15,095 bases of DNA, taken from CAZAYB01 sp964489215. Its GTDB lineage: Bacteria; Planctomycetota; Phycisphaerae; Sedimentisphaerales; Anaerohalosphaeraceae. Location: contig CAZAYB010000046.1 of the NCBI GenBank assembly GCA_964489215.1, positions 1 through 15,095 of the forward strand. Reading direction: 5' to 3'. A program made the position numbers and the translations under genes. Below are positions 14,058 to 15,095 of the stretch, in pieces (position 1 is the stretch's first letter; each line of letters opens with the position of its first letter). Below the pieces are notes generated by a model. That model was not told the origin of the DNA. It did no database searches and saw only the letters and a program-made list of their open reading frames with translations.

Positions 14058-14954
14058 TCAGACCTCAAAGCTGCCCGAACATTTCATATCATTTATTCTC
14101 TCCAGAACTAACATCAACGCCTGGGTACCCAGTTTGCCGTGACCCATCGCACTTGCAGAAATATAAAACTGATTAGCCATCGCAAGACCGGGCAGACTTA
14201 TATTCATCTTCCTGGACTCCTCAAGAGCAATTCCCATATCCTTAATAAAATGCTCGATATAAAAACCAGGATCAAAATTCCTCTCGATTATACGCGGACC
14301 AAGATTGTTAATAGTCCAGCTGCCAGCCGCACCGCTGCCGATTGCCTTTATCACATCTTTAAGGTCAAGCCTGGCCCTGTAAGCATAAAGCAAAGACTCA
14401 ACAGCACTTACCATCGTACATGCAATATGTATCTGGTTAGCCATTTTTGTATGCTGACCTTTCCCTGCCCCGCCCATATAATTAATATTTTCTCCCATCC
14501 TGCAAAGTAAATCGAAAACACGGTCAAAAGCTTTTTTATCGCCCCCTGCCATTATTGAAAGGCAACCATTACGAGCACCGCTGTCACCGCCGGAAACAGG
14601 AGCATCGATCGCTGAAATATTCCTGAGACAGGCCTTTTTATATATCTCCTCCGCCAGACTGGGCTTACTGGTCGTATGATCAACAACAACTGAACCCTCT
14701 TTCATACTCTCGAGAACGCCGTTTACACCAAGATAAACATTTCGAACATCATCAGGATACGAAACCATCGTAAAAACAACATCCTTATCCTGAGCTGCCT
14801 GCTTCGGACTTTCTGCCCAACGGGCACCATTGGCAAGCAGCTTGTCCGCTTTAGCTTTAGTACGGTTAAAAACCGTCACTTCAATACCAGCTTCAAGCAA
14901 ATGACCGCACATAGGACCGCCCATTACGCCTGTACCTATCCATCCTGCTTTCAT
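14058..14954 (-). CDS. Beta-hydroxyacid dehydrogenase (3-hydroxyisobutyrate dehydrogenase / 2-hydroxy-3-oxopropionate reductase family)
   Basis: A 298-residue NAD(P)-dependent enzyme, the usual length. The N-terminal Rossmann domain begins GWIGTGVMGGPM (GxGxxG near 7-12). DAPVSGG at 117-123 is the family substrate-binding signature. GKGQHTKMANQ contains the catalytic Lys170. The all-helical C-terminal domain follows (PGFYIEHFIKDMGIALE). All key residues are intact. Substrates in this family include 3-hydroxyisobutyrate, tartronate semialdehyde and related hydroxyacids, and sequence alone does not choose between them. AAAGGAG lies 13 bases upstream of the ATG, a little far but clear. It starts 35 bases after the polA stop on the same strand, so the two are probably co-transcribed. 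Transcription would end at the bidirectional terminator across the gap. Confidence 0.92.
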   Translation of the reverse strand: MKAGWIGTGVMGGPMCGHLLEAGIEVTVFNRTKAKADKLLANGARWAESPKQAAQDKDVVFTMVSYPDDVRNVYLGVNGVLESMKEGSVVVDHTTSKPSLAEEIYKKACLRNISAIDAPVSGGDSGARNGCLSIMAGGDKKAFDRVFDLLCRMGENINYMGGAGKGQHTKMANQIHIACTMVSAVESLLYAYRARLDLKDVIKAIGSGAAGSWTINNLGPRIIERNFDPGFYIEHFIKDMGIALEESRKMNISLPGLAMANQFYISASAMGHGKLGTQALMLVLERINDMKCSGSFEV

Positions 14955-14989
14955 ATTAATTGTTTCACTCCTTTCACTTCACTGACAAA

Positions 14990-15095
14990 CTATTTATCGC
15001 TAAGCCAGGTAGGCCCAACAGAAACATCTACCTTTAACGGAACATTAAGATCCATAGCATCTGTCATCTCTCGGCTAATCTGTGCTGCAATCTTT
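14990..15095 (-). CDS. polA: DNA polymerase I, C-terminal fragment (gene continues beyond the window)
   Basis: The last 34 codons of a gene entering from the right edge. The fragment reads KIAAQISREMTDAMDLNVPL, then a Lys-Val-Asp-Val-Ser-Val-Gly stretch and the ending PTWLSDK, with stop TAG at 14990-14992. It closely resembles the end of the family A polymerase domain: the helix M..A..L.VPL, then the final beta strand ending in VGxxW. Only this tail is visible, so domain content upstream (5'-3' or 3'-5' exonuclease) cannot be judged. It lies 35 bases upstream of the dehydrogenase gene on the same strand. Confidence 0.8.
   Translation of the reverse strand, partial: KIAAQISREMTDAMDLNVPLKVDVSVGPTWLSDK

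Overview
The window looks like bacterial chromosome of moderate GC, with genes rich in AAA/GAA codons. It most resembles an anaerobic or sediment-type member of the Planctomycetota (Phycisphaerae / Sedimentisphaerales-like). That placement is an inference from the mixture of genes: Gfo/Idh/MocA oxidoreductases, TIM-barrel sugar epimerases, a PIG-L deacetylase with a NagB-like partner, and an odd CheA cluster. No rRNA, tRNA, CRISPR array or insertion sequence is visible, and a phylogenetic marker search would be needed to confirm the group.

Layout. (1) Positions 1-2895, minus strand: a C1-folate operon, fhs (formate-THF ligase) followed by folD (methylene-THF dehydrogenase/cyclohydrolase), closed by a hairpin/T-run terminator at 51-86. 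Together they convert formate to 5,10-methylene-THF. (2) Positions 2812-3182: an A/T-tract-rich divergent intergenic region with small palindromes in the probable fhs leader. (3) Positions 3183-7168, plus strand: a cytosolic phosphorelay cluster with a stand-alone Hpt protein, a REC-histidine kinase, a REC-only response regulator and a CheA. No CheW, receptor, CheR or CheB is present in the window. (4) Position 7165-8106, minus strand: an AraC-family regulator with an N-terminal sugar-sensing-type domain. Its stop codon overlaps the cheA stop. (5) Positions 8107-8259: a compact divergent control region with overlapping candidate promoters and a set of TTTCAAT/ATTGAAA repeats. (6) Positions 8260-13757, plus strand: a six-gene catabolic operon in the order TIM-barrel isomerase, Gfo/Idh oxidoreductase, second TIM barrel, second Gfo/Idh, divergent NagB-like protein, PIG-L deacetylase. 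It ends at a bidirectional terminator (13767-13803). (7) Positions 13840-13939: a 100-N assembly gap flanked by identical 55-bp sequences, almost certainly a scaffolding artefact. (8) Positions 14058-15095, minus strand: a beta-hydroxyacid dehydrogenase, downstream of the C-terminal end of DNA polymerase I (polA), which runs off the window.

How the genes fit together. The AraC regulator probably controls the divergent operon in response to a sugar-type ligand. The operon encodes two epimerase/oxidoreductase pairs plus a deacetylase and a deaminase/isomerase-like protein. This suggests remodelling of an N-acetylated amino sugar or similar carbohydrate by oxidation, isomerisation, deacetylation and deamination. 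The substrate cannot be read from the sequence, and no transporter, glycosidase or kinase is encoded here. The most interesting items are this operon with its catalytically altered NagB-like protein, and the CheA-centred phosphorelay without the usual partners.
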